The position numbers were made by a program, and so were the translations under genes. Below, piece after piece: positions 1 to 9,262 of a stretch of 64,000 bases of DNA. The notes under the pieces were generated by a model. That model was given only the letters and a program-made list of their open reading frames with translations. It did not search any database and was not told the DNA's origin. Every line of letters begins with the position of its first letter. The first letter of the stretch is position 1. This DNA comes from Acetobacter conturbans (GTDB lineage: Bacteria > Pseudomonadota > Alphaproteobacteria > Acetobacterales > Acetobacteraceae), in assembly GCF_011516755.1 (NCBI RefSeq), contig NZ_WOSY01000008.1:62001-126000 (forward strand), written 5' to 3'.

Positions 1-845
1 TGGCCGTCCTGATACAGGAATTCGAGCGTGCCCGCGTTCCGGTAGCCCATTTTGGAGAGAGCCGCCGTTGCCGTCGCGCCGATCTCGTCACGTTGTTCCG
101 TTGTCAGGGCAGGGGAGCCTGCCTCTTCCAGCAGTTTCTGGTGACGACGCTGAAGCGAGCAGTCGCGTTCCCCGAAATGAACGACATTTCCATGCATGTC
201 ACCAAGGATCTGCAATTCGATATGGCGCGGACGATCGAGGTATTTTTCGAGATAGACCGCATCGTTGCCGAACGCCGCCAGTGATTCCGTGCGCGCCACG
301 CTCCACGCTTCCGCGAGGTCGGCCTTTGTTTCCGCGACTTTCATGCCGCGTCCACCGCCACCGGCTGCCGCCTTGATCAGAACCGGGTAGCCAACACGAT
401 CCGCGACTTCATAAGCCTCTTCAATGCTGGTCAGTTCGCCGTCCGAGCCGGGCACCAGAGGAACGCCGAGCGCCTCCATCGTGGTCTTGGCGCTGATCTT
501 GTCTCCCATCGTGCGGATATGTTCCGCCGTCGGGCCGATGAAGACGAGGCCGTGAGCTTCGACGGTTTCCGCGAAGTCAGCGTTCTCGGAAAGAAAACCG
601 TAGCCGGGATGGATCGCTTCCGCGCCCGTGATCGTGGCGGCTGAGAGGATTGCCGCCACGTTCAGATACGATTCGCGCGCAGCAGGCGGACCGATGCACA
701 CCGCCTCGTCCGCGAGGCGTACATGCATGGCGTCGGCGTCGGCTGTGGAATGAACCGCGACCGTGCGGATGCCCAGTTCACGGCAGGCCCGCAGGACACG
801 AAGGGCAATTTCGCCGCGATTGGCGATGAGGATCTTGGAAAACAT
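1..845 (-). CDS. accC: Acetyl-CoA carboxylase, biotin carboxylase subunit (partial, C-terminus outside window)
   Basis: Biotin carboxylase performs the ATP-dependent carboxylation of biotin on AccB, the first half-reaction of malonyl-CoA synthesis. My translation of the minus strand from the ATG at 845 starts [20 protein letters not shown] and runs open to the window edge, giving about 281 of the usual ~450 residues. It shows the N-terminal Rossmann-like domain, the conserved [10 protein letters not shown] stretch, and the ATP-grasp glycine loop (AAGGGGRGM). The end is cut by the window, not by mutation. The start overlaps the accB stop as TGATG, so translational coupling is likely. The call is very secure. 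Confidence 0.96.
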   Translation of the reverse strand, partial: MFSKILIANRGEIALRVLRACRELGIRTVAVHSTADADAMHVRLADEAVCIGPPAARESYLNVAAILSAATITGAEAIHPGYGFLSENADFAETVEAHGLVFIGPTAEHIRTMGDKISAKTTMEALGVPLVPGSDGELTSIEEAYEVADRVGYPVLIKAAAGGGGRGMKVAETKADLAEAWSVARTESLAAFGNDAVYLEKYLDRPRHIELQILGDMHGNVVHFGERDCSLQRRHQKLLEEAGSPALTTEQRDEIGATATAALSKMGYRNAGTLEFLYQDG

Positions 846-1300
846 CATTCAATGATGACGAGAGGCTGGCCGAATTCAACCGGATCGCCGGACGCGATGA
901 GGATCTGTTTGATCGTGCCGCCCTTCGTTGCCTTGATCTGGTTGAAGGTCTTCATGGCTTCGATCAGCATGAGGGTCTGACCCACGCTGATCGTCTGGCC
1001 TTCCGTGATGAACGGCGGAGAAGACGGGTCCGGAGCAAGGTAGGCCACGCCGACCATCGGGCTGTTGACCGCGCCGGGATGCTTTGACAGATCGGCGGGA
1101 GCCGCTGCGACCGGCGTGGCGGCAGGAGTCGAGACCACAGGTGCGGCGATTGTTTGGACAGGGGCCGCCACGGTAGTGCCAGCGCGGACGACGCGGATAC
1201 GGCTGTCCTTTTCGGCGACCTCGATTTCCGTCAGTCCCGTTTCGGTCAGGATATCAGCGAGTGCCCGTATGGCATCTGCGTCTACGAGCAGTCGGCTCAT
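845..1300 (-). CDS. accB: Acetyl-CoA carboxylase, biotin carboxyl carrier protein
   Basis: This carrier protein holds the biotin that is carboxylated by AccC and read by the carboxyltransferase in fatty-acid synthesis. The 151-residue protein has a helical N-terminal part, an Ala/Pro/Val-rich linker (about residues 41-70) and a C-terminal biotinyl domain. That domain carries the EAMKTF motif, which makes K117 the lysine to be biotinylated. I chose the ATG at 1300 because it overlaps the aroQ stop as ATGA. A longer upstream extension in this frame only reads aroQ sequence. Operon order is aroQ-accB-accC, common in alphaproteobacteria. Confidence 0.96.
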   Translation of the reverse strand: MSRLLVDADAIRALADILTETGLTEIEVAEKDSRIRVVRAGTTVAAPVQTIAAPVVSTPAATPVAAAPADLSKHPGAVNSPMVGVAYLAPDPSSPPFITEGQTISVGQTLMLIEAMKTFNQIKATKGGTIKQILIASGDPVEFGQPLVIIE

Positions 1301-1752
1301 TGCGTTTCCTCGTTCATGATGATGTCTGTCATGGCCTGCAGGGCGAGGGCATAGCCCTGAACGCCCAGACCACAGATGACGCCCACGGCCGCCTTTGACA
1401 CATAAGAGTGGTGCCGGAACGGCTCGCGTCTGTGGATGTTGGAGATATGCACTTCGATCACCGGCAGATCGACCGCCAGCAGCGCGTCGAGAAGAGCGAC
1501 GGAAGTATGTGTGTATCCGGCAGGGTTGATGATGATGCCCTGCGCTCGCCCCCGGCACTCCTGCACCCAGGAAATCAGTTCACCTTCGCCGTTGGTCTGG
1601 CGGAAATCGATGCCGACATCCAGCTTCTCGGCAACCTGCGCGCAGAGCTGTTCGACGTCATCCAGCGTGGTGCGGCCGTACACTTCCGGCTGCCGCAAGC
1701 CGAGCATGTTCAGGTTGGGGCCGTTGAGAATGGCGATGAGGGGACTTTCCAT
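1297..1752 (-). CDS. aroQ: Type II 3-dehydroquinate dehydratase
   Basis: AroQ converts 3-dehydroquinate to 3-dehydroshikimate in the cytoplasmic shikimate pathway. The 151-residue length is typical of the dodecameric type II enzyme. Visible motifs are the N-terminal ILNGPNLNMLG, R20 and Y25 of the catalytic flexible loop, the INPAGYTHTS segment, and the EVHISNIHRRE segment with the catalytic histidine region. It is first in the aroQ-accB-accC operon, with 4-nt coupling to accB. The region upstream (1753-2059) is shared with the divergent rlpA. Confidence 0.96.
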   Translation of the reverse strand: MESPLIAILNGPNLNMLGLRQPEVYGRTTLDDVEQLCAQVAEKLDVGIDFRQTNGEGELISWVQECRGRAQGIIINPAGYTHTSVALLDALLAVDLPVIEVHISNIHRREPFRHHSYVSKAAVGVICGLGVQGYALALQAMTDIIMNEETQ

Positions 1753-2059
1753 GATTGCGCGCCGTTAGCACGACCCTTCTTCGGCTCCAAGTGTTTGCAG
1801 TGAATTCCATTGGATGCGCTGGGCTTGCCGTGTGCAGTAAAGGACGATGATTTCCATGATCAGAACAGAAAAATGCCGTTTTCATGTTTCATGAAGAAAG
1901 AAAAAGTGAGCTTGCTAGTCTGATATAAAATTATACGGAATATTCAGAGGATAGAGGTCTAATTTACACCAGTAGGGGAGGTCGGGCTCTGCATGAGCTT
2001 GTTTTTTGCCTCCCTGTCAGTTCTATTGAGGTGTCGTCCACAAAGGGTGAGGTGAACGG
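1753..2059. other. Divergent intergenic region aroQ/rlpA
   Basis: This stretch holds no convincing gene. It contains an AT-rich core near 1915-1950 (including ATATAAAATTATA), which is the obvious place for promoters of the divergent aroQ and rlpA genes. I could not assign a clean -35/-10 pair. Confidence 0.5.
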
Positions 2060-2590
2060 GTGATTTTTCTGCGTGGCAAAAAAAGTTCCGGATTTCTGGC
2101 TGTTCTGACGCTGCTGTATGCGAGTAGTGGCATGTCGGCCAGAGCTGCAAGCCCGCAGAAGGCATCGCTTCTTGCTGATGCCGCTTCTCCCCCGACTTCG
2201 TGGGCCTCATCGGTTCGCGCCGCGCTCTCCCGCCGAAGTGCCGAAGTCGCTTCGGCTGGCCATCAAATTCAGCACGGAATGGCTAGTTGGTATGGTGGTC
2301 GATTCGCGAAGCGCAGGACATCTAACGGCGAGCGCTTCGACCCCGTGCAGCTGACTGCCGCCCATCCTTCAGCGCCTCTCGGCTCCAAGCTTCTGGTTCG
2401 GTCGGAAGAGAGCGGCAAAGCCATTGTCGTAACGGTCAATGACCGTGGTCCGTTCGCACGCGGCCGTATCATTGACCTCTCTCATGCTGCTGCTCAGGAA
2501 CTGGGGATGCTGAGCAAAGGCGTGGCACATGTGACAGTCAGGCCTCTGACGAATGAAGAGGCAGTTGAAGTTGCGCAGGCTCCTGAATAA
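2060..2590 (+). CDS. rlpA: RlpA-family septal ring lytic transglycosylase-like protein
   Basis: RlpA proteins carry a double-psi beta-barrel and, in several bacteria, cleave denuded glycan strands in the periplasm. The 176-residue product has an N-terminal signal segment (basic start, then a hydrophobic stretch ending near residue 30). Its barrel has the family pattern GMASWYGGRFAKRRTSNGERF, then TAAHPSAPLGS and VTVNDRGPFARGRIIDLS; the ND and DLS elements contain the catalytic-type Asp. There is no SPOR domain, so it is the short form. GTG at 2060 is preferred because GAGGTG lies about 5 nt upstream and it restores the signal peptide. Enzymatic activity is inferred. Confidence 0.85.
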   Translation: MIFLRGKKSSGFLAVLTLLYASSGMSARAASPQKASLLADAASPPTSWASSVRAALSRRSAEVASAGHQIQHGMASWYGGRFAKRRTSNGERFDPVQLTAAHPSAPLGSKLLVRSEESGKAIVVTVNDRGPFARGRIIDLSHAAAQELGMLSKGVAHVTVRPLTNEEAVEVAQAPE

Positions 2591-2645
2591 GAAAGCCTGC
2601 CGAATAGCTCCAACTATATTTTAGGGGCTGCTGGAAGTGGTCGAT

Positions 2646-2678
2646 GGAATGGCGTCGTAACTATCGCCATTCCTTTTT
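2646..2678 (+). terminator. Rho-independent terminator after rlpA
   Basis: A perfect 9-bp stem (GGAATGGCG at 2646-2654 with CGCCATTCC at 2665-2673) is followed directly by TTTTT. It sits between rlpA (plus) and the convergent YihY gene (minus). Confidence 0.85.
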
Positions 2679-2683
2679 AGCAT

Positions 2684-3652
2684 TCAGATACGTAGAATTT
2701 TCCTGTCAATTGATTGTGCCCGCGCTTCCAGTTCCGCGTTGAATTCAGCGCCGAGAAGAACCACCCAGGCACTTACGAAAAACCACATCATGATGGCGAC
2801 GAAAGCCCCAAGAGGTCCGTATGTCGAGCCATAGCTGGCGATGTTGGCCACATAGTAAGAAAATCCGGACGCAGCGAAGAGCCAGATGAACGTCGCGGCA
2901 ATCGCTCCGGGTGCGACCCAGCGCCATTTTGCATGGTGGCCGCTTGGTCCCACGCGATACAGGATCATATAGGCCAGAATCATGAGGGTCGCCATGATGG
3001 CGAGGCCCGCCAGCCGGACACCGAGTTCAATAGAACCGGGAGGCGGGTCTACGCGCAGGATCACGGGCAGCAGATTGAACAGGATCGGGATGGCGACCAT
3101 GATGGCAACCCCGACGCACACCTCCAGAATGGCTGAGAGAGTCAACGTGATCGCCAGCGCCTGGAAGGACAGAAAATTGCGTGTCTCCGTCGTGCCGTAG
3201 GCGATGTTCAGGGCCGAAAGGATCGACTTGATCCCGGCAGATGCAGACCAGAGGGCAATGGTGGTGGAAATGAGGAGGTTAAGGGTCAGCGAACTATGAG
3301 GGACCGAGACCAGTTCATGGATTCTGTCCTCAATGATGACGAAGGCGGCCGGCGGAATTAGCTGCCGCAGCGATTCAAGCTGGGTCGCCACGCTCTGGAC
3401 GTCAAAGACGAGGCCATAGACCGAAATCAGGGTGCTGATAGCCGGAAAGAGAGCCAGCGTCGCATAGAAGGCGCAACCAGCCGCGACCAGAGTCGTGGGG
3501 CCGGACACAATGGCCGAAACGGTTGATTTGCAAACCGCTTTCCAGTCCGCTTTCGTCAGGCTTCTCGGTGAGGGCAGCACGTACTTACCTTCCAGCGGTG
3601 AGGAGGCCGTTTGTGCCGCGTCGCCGGGCGCCTCGGACAGAGTGGAACTCAT
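2684..3652 (-). CDS. YihY/BrkB-family inner-membrane protein
   Basis: This is a polytopic inner-membrane protein of the YihY/virulence factor BrkB family, whose molecular function is not firmly known. The 322 residues begin with a ~50-residue cytoplasmic stretch, then about six hydrophobic helices. Family hallmarks are AAGCAFYATLALFPAISTLIS near residue 60 and the C-terminal YGSTYGPLGAFVAIMMW. The ATG at 3652 (MSSTLSEAPG) was chosen over a 51-residue longer reading because the extra part has no family resemblance. No strong ribosome site is visible, so the start is moderately certain. Confidence 0.85.
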   Translation of the reverse strand: MSSTLSEAPGDAAQTASSPLEGKYVLPSPRSLTKADWKAVCKSTVSAIVSGPTTLVAAGCAFYATLALFPAISTLISVYGLVFDVQSVATQLESLRQLIPPAAFVIIEDRIHELVSVPHSSLTLNLLISTTIALWSASAGIKSILSALNIAYGTTETRNFLSFQALAITLTLSAILEVCVGVAIMVAIPILFNLLPVILRVDPPPGSIELGVRLAGLAIMATLMILAYMILYRVGPSGHHAKWRWVAPGAIAATFIWLFAASGFSYYVANIASYGSTYGPLGAFVAIMMWFFVSAWVVLLGAEFNAELEARAQSIDRKILRI

Positions 3653-4095
3653 AGGGTCTGCTACACCTTTCAAGCTGTGCGTCTTGATAAAGCCCGGAGC
3701 AATACGTTTGGTTCCAATGCCGGGAATGGAGCGCGTCTCATCATGTGCGCGGCTTATCGGAGAGGGACGAAGCCTGAAGCTGGTCCGAATGTTCGCGCGG
3801 AACATTTCCGTTAAAGTGAATCAAAGTTACATTGTCTTTAAAGGCGTAATGAACATTTTTGCCAGTTTTTTTAAAAGCAAAAATTTCTGTTGCATTCGAC
3901 GGAAAATACCTTCATACGCCCTCTCCTACGCAGCAACGCACGTGCCACTGGCCCACTGAGGTTACGCAACGACGTCAAGCGTTCTGGCAACTGGGATCCC
4001 TCGGGATTCAGTCTTGGTCGCTGGTCCGTTAGACCGTTTCGCAACACAGCCTGCCATGGATCCTAAATCTGGCAGGCCAGCAAGGGATATGTGCG
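3653..4095. other. Divergent intergenic region YihY/decarboxylase
   Basis: There is no supported gene here. The part near 3800-3900 is AT-rich and probably holds the minus-strand promoter. Close to the decarboxylase start is a small inverted repeat, CCTGCCA (4050-4056) with TGGCAGG (4070-4076), which could fold in the leader. Its role is unknown. Confidence 0.45.
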
Positions 4096-5226
4096 ATGAC
4101 ACCCAAAATATCGCAATTTCTCGCGGAAAATAAACCCGCAACACCCTGTCTCGTCGTCGATGTCGATGAGGTGGAAAACCGTTATCGCGCCCTTCAGGTC
4201 GCGCTCCCGCTGGCCCGCATCTATTACGCTGTAAAAGCTAATCCGGCGCGCCAGATCCTCGATCGCCTCGTATCCCTCGGCTCCAGCTTTGACGCGGCGT
4301 CATGGGAAGAAATCGAGATCTGCCTCGACGCAGGCGCGGATGCCGATGACATTTCCTTCGGTAATACCGTCAAGAAGGTCAGCGCCATCCGTGCCGCTTA
4401 TGAAGCCGGTGTGCGCCTGTTTGTCTTCGATTGCGCCGAAGAACTGGAGAAACTGGCCCGTCATGCGCCGGGTTCGAAGGTCTATTGCCGCCTTCTGGTC
4501 GACAATTACGGTGCCGAATGGCCGCTGTCCCGCAAGTTCGGGACGACGGTCGAGAGCGCCCGCGAACTGATGCTGCGCGCCCGTGATCTCGGTCTCGATC
4601 CCTATGGCCTGTCTTTCCATGTCGGCAGCCAGCAGGTGGAAACCGAAAGCTACGAGATGGCCATCAGCCGCGTGGCCGGACTGGTGACGGATCTTTCCGA
4701 AGCCGGACTCGACCTGCGTATGGTCAATCTCGGTGGCGGATTTCCCATCCGTTACCGCGAGGACGTGCCGCACATCGACAATTTCGGTGAAGCGATTTCA
4801 ACGGCCATGAAGAAGCATTTCGGCAATGCCCTGCCGGAAATGCTGGTGGAACCGGGTCGTTTCATCGCCGGAGCCGCTGGTGTGGTCTCTGCCGAGGTCG
4901 TGTTGGTCAGCCAGCGTGGCCGTGAAGGTGGTCCGCGTTGGGTCTATCTCGATATCGGACGTTTCGGTGGACTGGCCGAGACGGAAGGCGAGGCGATCCG
5001 TTACGCCATCCGCACGCCACGGGACGGGGGTGCAACCGGACCGGTCGCGCTGGCCGGGCCGACTTGTGACGGTGCGGACATCCTGTACGAAAAGACCCAT
5101 TACGAACTGCCGCTCTCGCTCGAGTCCGGTGATCGTGTGGAGCTACTCGGCACGGGTGCCTATGTCTCGACCTATTGCGCGACCCGCTTCAACGGGTTCG
5201 CACCGCTGGCCGAACATTATATCTGA
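4096..5226 (+). CDS. Type III PLP-dependent ornithine/lysine decarboxylase (alanine racemase fold)
   Basis: This enzyme decarboxylates ornithine (or lysine/ornithine) to putrescine (or cadaverine), feeding polyamine synthesis. The 376-residue length fits the short alphaproteobacterial eukaryotic-type family. PLP lysine K47 lies in YYAVKANP. Also visible are the HVGSQ motif, the phosphate-binding GGGFP, EPGR, and the CDGADIL motif whose cysteine completes the partner active site in the dimer. The substrate (ornithine, lysine or both) cannot be read from sequence; diaminopimelate decarboxylase is less likely because of the length and the CDGAD motif. AAGGGA lies about 8 nt before the ATG. Confidence 0.9.
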   Translation: MTPKISQFLAENKPATPCLVVDVDEVENRYRALQVALPLARIYYAVKANPARQILDRLVSLGSSFDAASWEEIEICLDAGADADDISFGNTVKKVSAIRAAYEAGVRLFVFDCAEELEKLARHAPGSKVYCRLLVDNYGAEWPLSRKFGTTVESARELMLRARDLGLDPYGLSFHVGSQQVETESYEMAISRVAGLVTDLSEAGLDLRMVNLGGGFPIRYREDVPHIDNFGEAISTAMKKHFGNALPEMLVEPGRFIAGAAGVVSAEVVLVSQRGREGGPRWVYLDIGRFGGLAETEGEAIRYAIRTPRDGGATGPVALAGPTCDGADILYEKTHYELPLSLESGDRVELLGTGAYVSTYCATRFNGFAPLAEHYI

Positions 5227-5228
5227 CC

Positions 5229-5264
5229 GGGAAGGCGGGGCTTTTGTTGACGCCCCGCCTTCCC
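5229..5264 (+). terminator. Strong hairpin after the decarboxylase gene
   Basis: A perfect 13-bp GC-rich inverted repeat (5229-5241 with 5252-5264) starts 3 nt after the stop codon and has a TTTTGTTGAC loop. No T-run follows, so it may be a weak terminator, an mRNA 3' stabiliser, or a structure just ahead of the moaB ribosome site. Confidence 0.6.
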
Positions 5265-5277
5265 CCGGGGATATGCT

Positions 5278-5814
5278 GTGCGCATGACGCGCATTGATAC
5301 ATCAAGACCCTTTCTGCCTGTTCGGATCGCCGTGATGACGGTGTCCGATACACGCACAACTGAAACCGATACCTCCGGGCAGGCGCTCGTGGAGCGGATT
5401 CAAAAAGCGGGTCACGAACTCGCCGCCCGTGCCATCGAGCCGGACGATGCCGGCCGCATAGCCGCCCGGCTTGAGGCATGGATTGCCGATCCTGAAATCG
5501 ACGTGGTGATCACCAGCGGCGGCACCGGCGTGACGGGACGGGACGTGACGCCTGAAGCCTTCGAGCGTGTTCTTGAAAAACGCATCGAAGGATTCGGGGA
5601 ACTGTTCCGGATGCTCTCCTACCAAAAGATAGGCACCTCCACGATCCAGTCCCGTGCGCTGGCAGGCGTGGCGAAGGGCACCTACCTTTTTGCTCTTCCC
5701 GGCTCAACCGGCGCCGTGAAGGATGGCTGGGACGATATTCTGGTGTTCCAGCTCGATAACCGGCATTTGCCCTGCAACTTCGTGGAACTCATGCCGCGCC
5801 TGAACGAGAAATAA
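5278..5814 (+). CDS. moaB: Molybdenum cofactor biosynthesis protein MoaB
   Basis: MoaB/MogA-type proteins bind molybdopterin and catalyse its adenylylation before metal insertion. The 178-residue product shows AVMTVSDTR near the N-terminus and the MPT-binding loop [16 protein letters not shown], followed by [10 protein letters not shown] and the [12 protein letters not shown] segment. GTG at 5278 is followed two codons later by an in-frame ATG (5284); either could be the start. A GGGG stretch lies about 8 nt before the GTG. The window encodes a molybdenum enzyme (25759-28382) that would need this cofactor. Confidence 0.92.
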   Translation: MRMTRIDTSRPFLPVRIAVMTVSDTRTTETDTSGQALVERIQKAGHELAARAIEPDDAGRIAARLEAWIADPEIDVVITSGGTGVTGRDVTPEAFERVLEKRIEGFGELFRMLSYQKIGTSTIQSRALAGVAKGTYLFALPGSTGAVKDGWDDILVFQLDNRHLPCNFVELMPRLNEK

Positions 5815-5824
5815 GGAGACCGAC

Positions 5825-6403
5825 ATGGCTGACGAAATCAAGCTGCTGATGCTGGCTGGTGACTACGTCGAGGATTATGAGATCATGGTGCCGTATCAGG
5901 CGCTGACCATGGTGGGCTACACGGTCGATGTCGTCTCTCCGGGGAAGAAGAAGGGCGATAAGGTCATCACCGCCATCCACGATTTCGAGGGTGGTCAGAC
6001 CTATAGCGAAAAGCCGGGGCATTATTTCGCCCTGACTGCCGATTTCGATACGATCGCGCTTGACGACTATATCGGTCTTGTCGTGCCGGGCGGACGTATG
6101 CCGGAATATCTGCGGCTTGACCCGAAAGTCCTCGCGCTGGTGAAGGCATTTTCCGATCGCCCGATTGCCTGCATCTGTCACGGTATCCAGATCCTGACAG
6201 CCGCCGGGATGGTCAAGGGCCGTAAGGTCTCGGCTTATCCGGCCTGCCGCCCGGAAGTCGAACTGGCGGGCGGCACCTATGTTGATATTCCGGTGACGGA
6301 AGCCGTGACGGACGACCAGCTTGTGACGGCTCCGGCGTGGCCCGCTCATCCCGCGTGGCTTTCTCAGTTCCTCAAGGTCCTGGGGGCCAGCGTTTCACCC
6401 TGA
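5825..6403 (+). CDS. DJ-1/PfpI-family protein (class I glutamine amidotransferase-like)
   Basis: The protein belongs to the DJ-1/PfpI superfamily, which includes glyoxalases, chaperones and proteases. The 192 residues include the nucleophile-elbow motif ACICHG with C118 followed by H119, the early acidic VEDYE (E16 region), and [11 protein letters not shown]. The rather long loop around residues 40-65 resembles the PfpI-like subgroup. It starts 10 nt after moaB with AAGGAGA ahead of the ATG, so co-transcription is likely. Substrate is unknown; glyoxalase III or protein repair activity are possibilities only. Confidence 0.88.
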   Translation: MADEIKLLMLAGDYVEDYEIMVPYQALTMVGYTVDVVSPGKKKGDKVITAIHDFEGGQTYSEKPGHYFALTADFDTIALDDYIGLVVPGGRMPEYLRLDPKVLALVKAFSDRPIACICHGIQILTAAGMVKGRKVSAYPACRPEVELAGGTYVDIPVTEAVTDDQLVTAPAWPAHPAWLSQFLKVLGASVSP

Positions 6404-6433
6404 TCGTTCGCAGCGACCGGGATTACAATCTGT

Positions 6434-6486
6434 CCGAGGAGGAAGAGGGGACGATTTTCCTCCTCGGCGGGTTCCTGTTTTTTCAT
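6434..6486. terminator. Bidirectional terminator between convergent genes
   Basis: A perfect 11-bp stem (CCGAGGAGGAA 6434-6444 with TTCCTCCTCGG 6457-6467) lies between the DJ-1 gene (plus) and the SIMPL gene (minus). On the plus strand it is followed by a T-rich run (GTTCCTGTTTTTTC). Confidence 0.75.
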
Positions 6487-6541
6487 CAGGATCTAGGCAT
6501 CGCTGTTTGGCGGACATGATTTCGCCATCACGGATGGGTGA

Positions 6542-7240
6542 TCAGTTTTTCAGCAGCACCGTTGCTTGAACTGTGGCGGACACGGTCTGGTCGTCAGGGC
6601 GCATCGTCGGTGCCGCGATAGCGACCCGTGCCATCATGGCCATCGGCCGCATCAGCATCGGTTCATTGACTGAAAGAGTGGCGATTGAGGCCACTTTCAT
6701 CCCGAGATCGCTAGCGATGGCGTCCGCACGGTCTTTCATGTCTTTGACCGCGGACTGTTCGGCCTGTCTCTGAAGCTGTTTCTGGTGCTCAGGAGAGAGC
6801 GACCACTCAACGCCTTCCAGCAAGAGTCCGTTTGCCTGGAGTTTGCCGACAAGCTCGAGCAGAGCACCGGCATCTTTTGCCTTCACCTGAATTGTCTGGC
6901 GTGCCGTCCATGACGGGGCCTTGTTGTCAGACCTGTTTTCCGAAACCTGATAGGATTCACTTTGCACACTGATACCGGCGATTTTTTCGGCTGTGGTAAT
7001 GGTCTGATGCGCGAGTGTGTTGGTTCTGGCCTGCGCGTCCACAGCTTTCGCCGCTTCATTCTGGGCAAGAAGAGTGGCGGTCGTCATATCGGGCGCAGCG
7101 TCAACCGAGCCTGAACCGCTGATGGTCAGTCGTGTCGTGCCTGCCTCGGTATCCTGCCCGGCAGCCAGAGCCGGGCCAGCCAGAATGGCCGCCAGACAGA
7201 AGGTCGTGGCGGTGGCAAAAAGTGATTTTCTGCGAATCAT
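6542..7240 (-). CDS. SIMPL-domain (DUF541) exported protein
   Basis: SIMPL-domain proteins are periplasmic or outer-membrane proteins of unclear biochemical role, some linked to oxidative stress. The 232-residue product has a clear signal peptide (basic MIRRK, hydrophobic core, ALA-A cleavage near residue 26). Its SIMPL fold starts at TRLTISGSGSVDAAPDMTTATL and continues through LSPEHQKQLQRQAEQSAVKDMKDRADAIASDLG. The start overlaps the preceding gene as ATGA. Being last in an operon headed by a two-component system suggests envelope-stress-related regulation, which is inference. Confidence 0.85.
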   Translation of the reverse strand: MIRRKSLFATATTFCLAAILAGPALAAGQDTEAGTTRLTISGSGSVDAAPDMTTATLLAQNEAAKAVDAQARTNTLAHQTITTAEKIAGISVQSESYQVSENRSDNKAPSWTARQTIQVKAKDAGALLELVGKLQANGLLLEGVEWSLSPEHQKQLQRQAEQSAVKDMKDRADAIASDLGMKVASIATLSVNEPMLMRPMAMMARVAIAAPTMRPDDQTVSATVQATVLLKN

Positions 7241-7641
7241 TTACGAATATTCCTGCCTTTAAGGATAGCAAGTGCTTCCCGCAACCGGGTTACGCCGACG
7301 CGAACATAACCCTCGGCGCAAAGACGCTGTCCCTCATGGCGAAGCGTCATCACTGTTGATGTGGCTTCTTTCTCGTGTTCGTCAATCGACCGCATCAGGC
7401 GAACACAATAGGCCCGGCTGTCGGACGTGACATCCAGTCCGTATTCCGGACCGGAGGAGCCCTCCCCGGAGCCGGTTTCCCGCATGACGGCGGCCGTTTG
7501 CGCCACAGGCTGCGAAAATTCGTGTGTCGGCTCCTGAGCGAACAACGCGCCCGGCGAAAGGCTTCCTGCCCGTGCTGCTGCGGCGCCACACAGACAAACC
7601 AGCATAACAGGGGCGGCAATCACAAAAACGGCTCGTTTCAT
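7237..7641 (-). CDS. Exported protein of unknown function (UrcA-family-like)
   Basis: The 134 residues comprise a signal peptide (MKRAVF, then a hydrophobic core, AARAG near residue 26), a low-complexity linker to about residue 70, and a C-terminal part with two cysteines (C79 and C108). The C-terminal layout resembles small UrcA-type alphaproteobacterial exported proteins, but the match is weak. It is translationally coupled to both neighbours by ATGA overlaps (kinase upstream, SIMPL gene downstream). Function is unknown; context suggests an envelope role or sensing with the kinase. Confidence 0.65.
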   Translation of the reverse strand: MKRAVFVIAAPVMLVCLCGAAAARAGSLSPGALFAQEPTHEFSQPVAQTAAVMRETGSGEGSSGPEYGLDVTSDSRAYCVRLMRSIDEHEKEATSTVMTLRHEGQRLCAEGYVRVGVTRLREALAILKGRNIRK

Positions 7642-9245
7642 GATTGTATCTCTAGCAGGGGGCGCCTGTCTGGCGGGTGGGAAGTCTGTGAATCCTCCGT
7701 CATATCTGGAACCTGTTTTTTGCCGTTTTCTTCGGGAAGGGGCAGGCGCATCTGAACGGAAAGTCCCGGGTCCTGCAGCACGAAGCGAAGGGAGCCACCG
7801 TGCAACTGGACGATGGCCTGCACCAGCGAAAGGCCCAGTCCTGATCCGGGCGTGTTGCGCGCTGCGTTCGCTCGGAAAAAGCGTTCGGACGCACGCTCCA
7901 TGTCAGCCGGGCTCATGCCGATTCCCTGATCGCTGACATCGACCGTGACCACACGCCCCGACGATCTGTCATCGGAGCCGAAATCGAACCCTGTTGCGAT
8001 AGAGAGTGTGATCGTTCCGTTTGGCGGTGAAAACTTGATGGCGTTGTCGATCAGATTTGACACAGCCTGCTGGATCATCGAGCGGTCACCGTGAAACTCG
8101 ACATGGTCCGGCGCTCGCAGCACAAGACGTATGCCCTGATCATCGGCCAGTGGCTCGTAAAGCTCCGCGATATCCTGAAGCACGGGAATGAGATCGAAGG
8201 TCGCAAAAGCGGAGCGCCGCGATCCCGCCTCGATCTGGGCAATGCGGAGGAGAGCCTCAAATACGGCCGTGATGTTGTCGAGATCCGCAACACCCTCTTC
8301 AATAGCCGAGCGTAGGGTATTTTCGTCCTTCGCATGCAGAGCCGCATATTCAAGCTGGGCACGGGCACGGGTGATCGGCGTCCGCAGATCATGCGCGATG
8401 GCGTTCGAAACCTGCTTTACGCCATCCATCAGCCGCGTGATGCGCTCCAGCATCTCGTTGATGGCTTCAGCCACCTCGTCCAGTTCATCGCCCCGCCCCG
8501 ATACCGGCATCCGGCGATCCATGTCGCCATGCGCGATGGCTGAAGTCGTGCGGGCAATGGAAGAGATCATACGCCGGAACATGCTGCGGACAAGGAACGC
8601 CCCGATAAGCGTGAGGACCGTGATGACCCCCCAAGCCCAGAAAAGCGTATCGGTAAGCAGATGGCGGAGAGTGGAGCGTCCACGGACATCCCGCCCGACC
8701 AGAAGCCTGTATCCCTTGGGGAGATCGAAGGCTTGCACCTCCGCAATACCACGCACGCCTGCACGGCGGATGGTGAGCTGATACCAGACATTGCTCATGG
8801 CCACGGCTTCCGGCCAGGAAGGCAGATTGCCCGCTATGCGCTCGGCATGCTGATCCACGAGGAGATAAAGGGCGTCGTCATCGACATTGTCTTCGAGGCG
8901 ATCTTCGATCGTGATCGCAAGCGCCGAAAGGCCGCCATCCGCCCACCGCTCGGAGAGGGATCGCGCGTCAGCGGCGACGGAGGCCTCGACCTGCCGCTGA
9001 AGCAGGCTCGCCGTGCCCCACCAGATGACTGACAGAAACAGTCCCGCGGAAACCCAGAACAGAATGGCGTAACCCAGCGCGAAGCGGACACCCGCAGAGC
9101 GCAGGCCACCCACCTGATTACGCAGGGAGCGCAGGGAAAAGCGGAGAAAATGACTGCGCCGGGAAGAGGACTGCTCCATTGCGTGCTTCAACCCCAACAG
9201 CCTGCTGACGGCAGAGGGAAAGAAGACGCACGGGTACAGTGGCAC
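7638..9245 (-). CDS. Membrane sensor histidine kinase
   Basis: This is the sensor of a two-component system. Counted from the GTG at 9245, helix 1 spans about residues 53-76 and a periplasmic sensor region follows to about 197. Helix 2 is at about 200-220, then HAMP at 221-272. The phospho-acceptor H285 lies in AIAHDLRTP, and HATPase_c has SNLIDNAIKFSPPNG (N box), DQGIGM (G1) and GSGLGLSLVQAIVQLHGG (G2). An ATG at 9179, 22 codons in, is an alternative start. It follows the response regulator by 17 nt and overlaps the next gene as ATGA. The signal sensed cannot be deduced. Confidence 0.93.
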   Translation of the reverse strand: MPLYPCVFFPSAVSRLLGLKHAMEQSSSRRSHFLRFSLRSLRNQVGGLRSAGVRFALGYAILFWVSAGLFLSVIWWGTASLLQRQVEASVAADARSLSERWADGGLSALAITIEDRLEDNVDDDALYLLVDQHAERIAGNLPSWPEAVAMSNVWYQLTIRRAGVRGIAEVQAFDLPKGYRLLVGRDVRGRSTLRHLLTDTLFWAWGVITVLTLIGAFLVRSMFRRMISSIARTTSAIAHGDMDRRMPVSGRGDELDEVAEAINEMLERITRLMDGVKQVSNAIAHDLRTPITRARAQLEYAALHAKDENTLRSAIEEGVADLDNITAVFEALLRIAQIEAGSRRSAFATFDLIPVLQDIAELYEPLADDQGIRLVLRAPDHVEFHGDRSMIQQAVSNLIDNAIKFSPPNGTITLSIATGFDFGSDDRSSGRVVTVDVSDQGIGMSPADMERASERFFRANAARNTPGSGLGLSLVQAIVQLHGGSLRFVLQDPGLSVQMRLPLPEENGKKQVPDMTEDSQTSHPPDRRPLLEIQS

Positions 9246-9262
9246 CTCATCCCGAATTCGCC

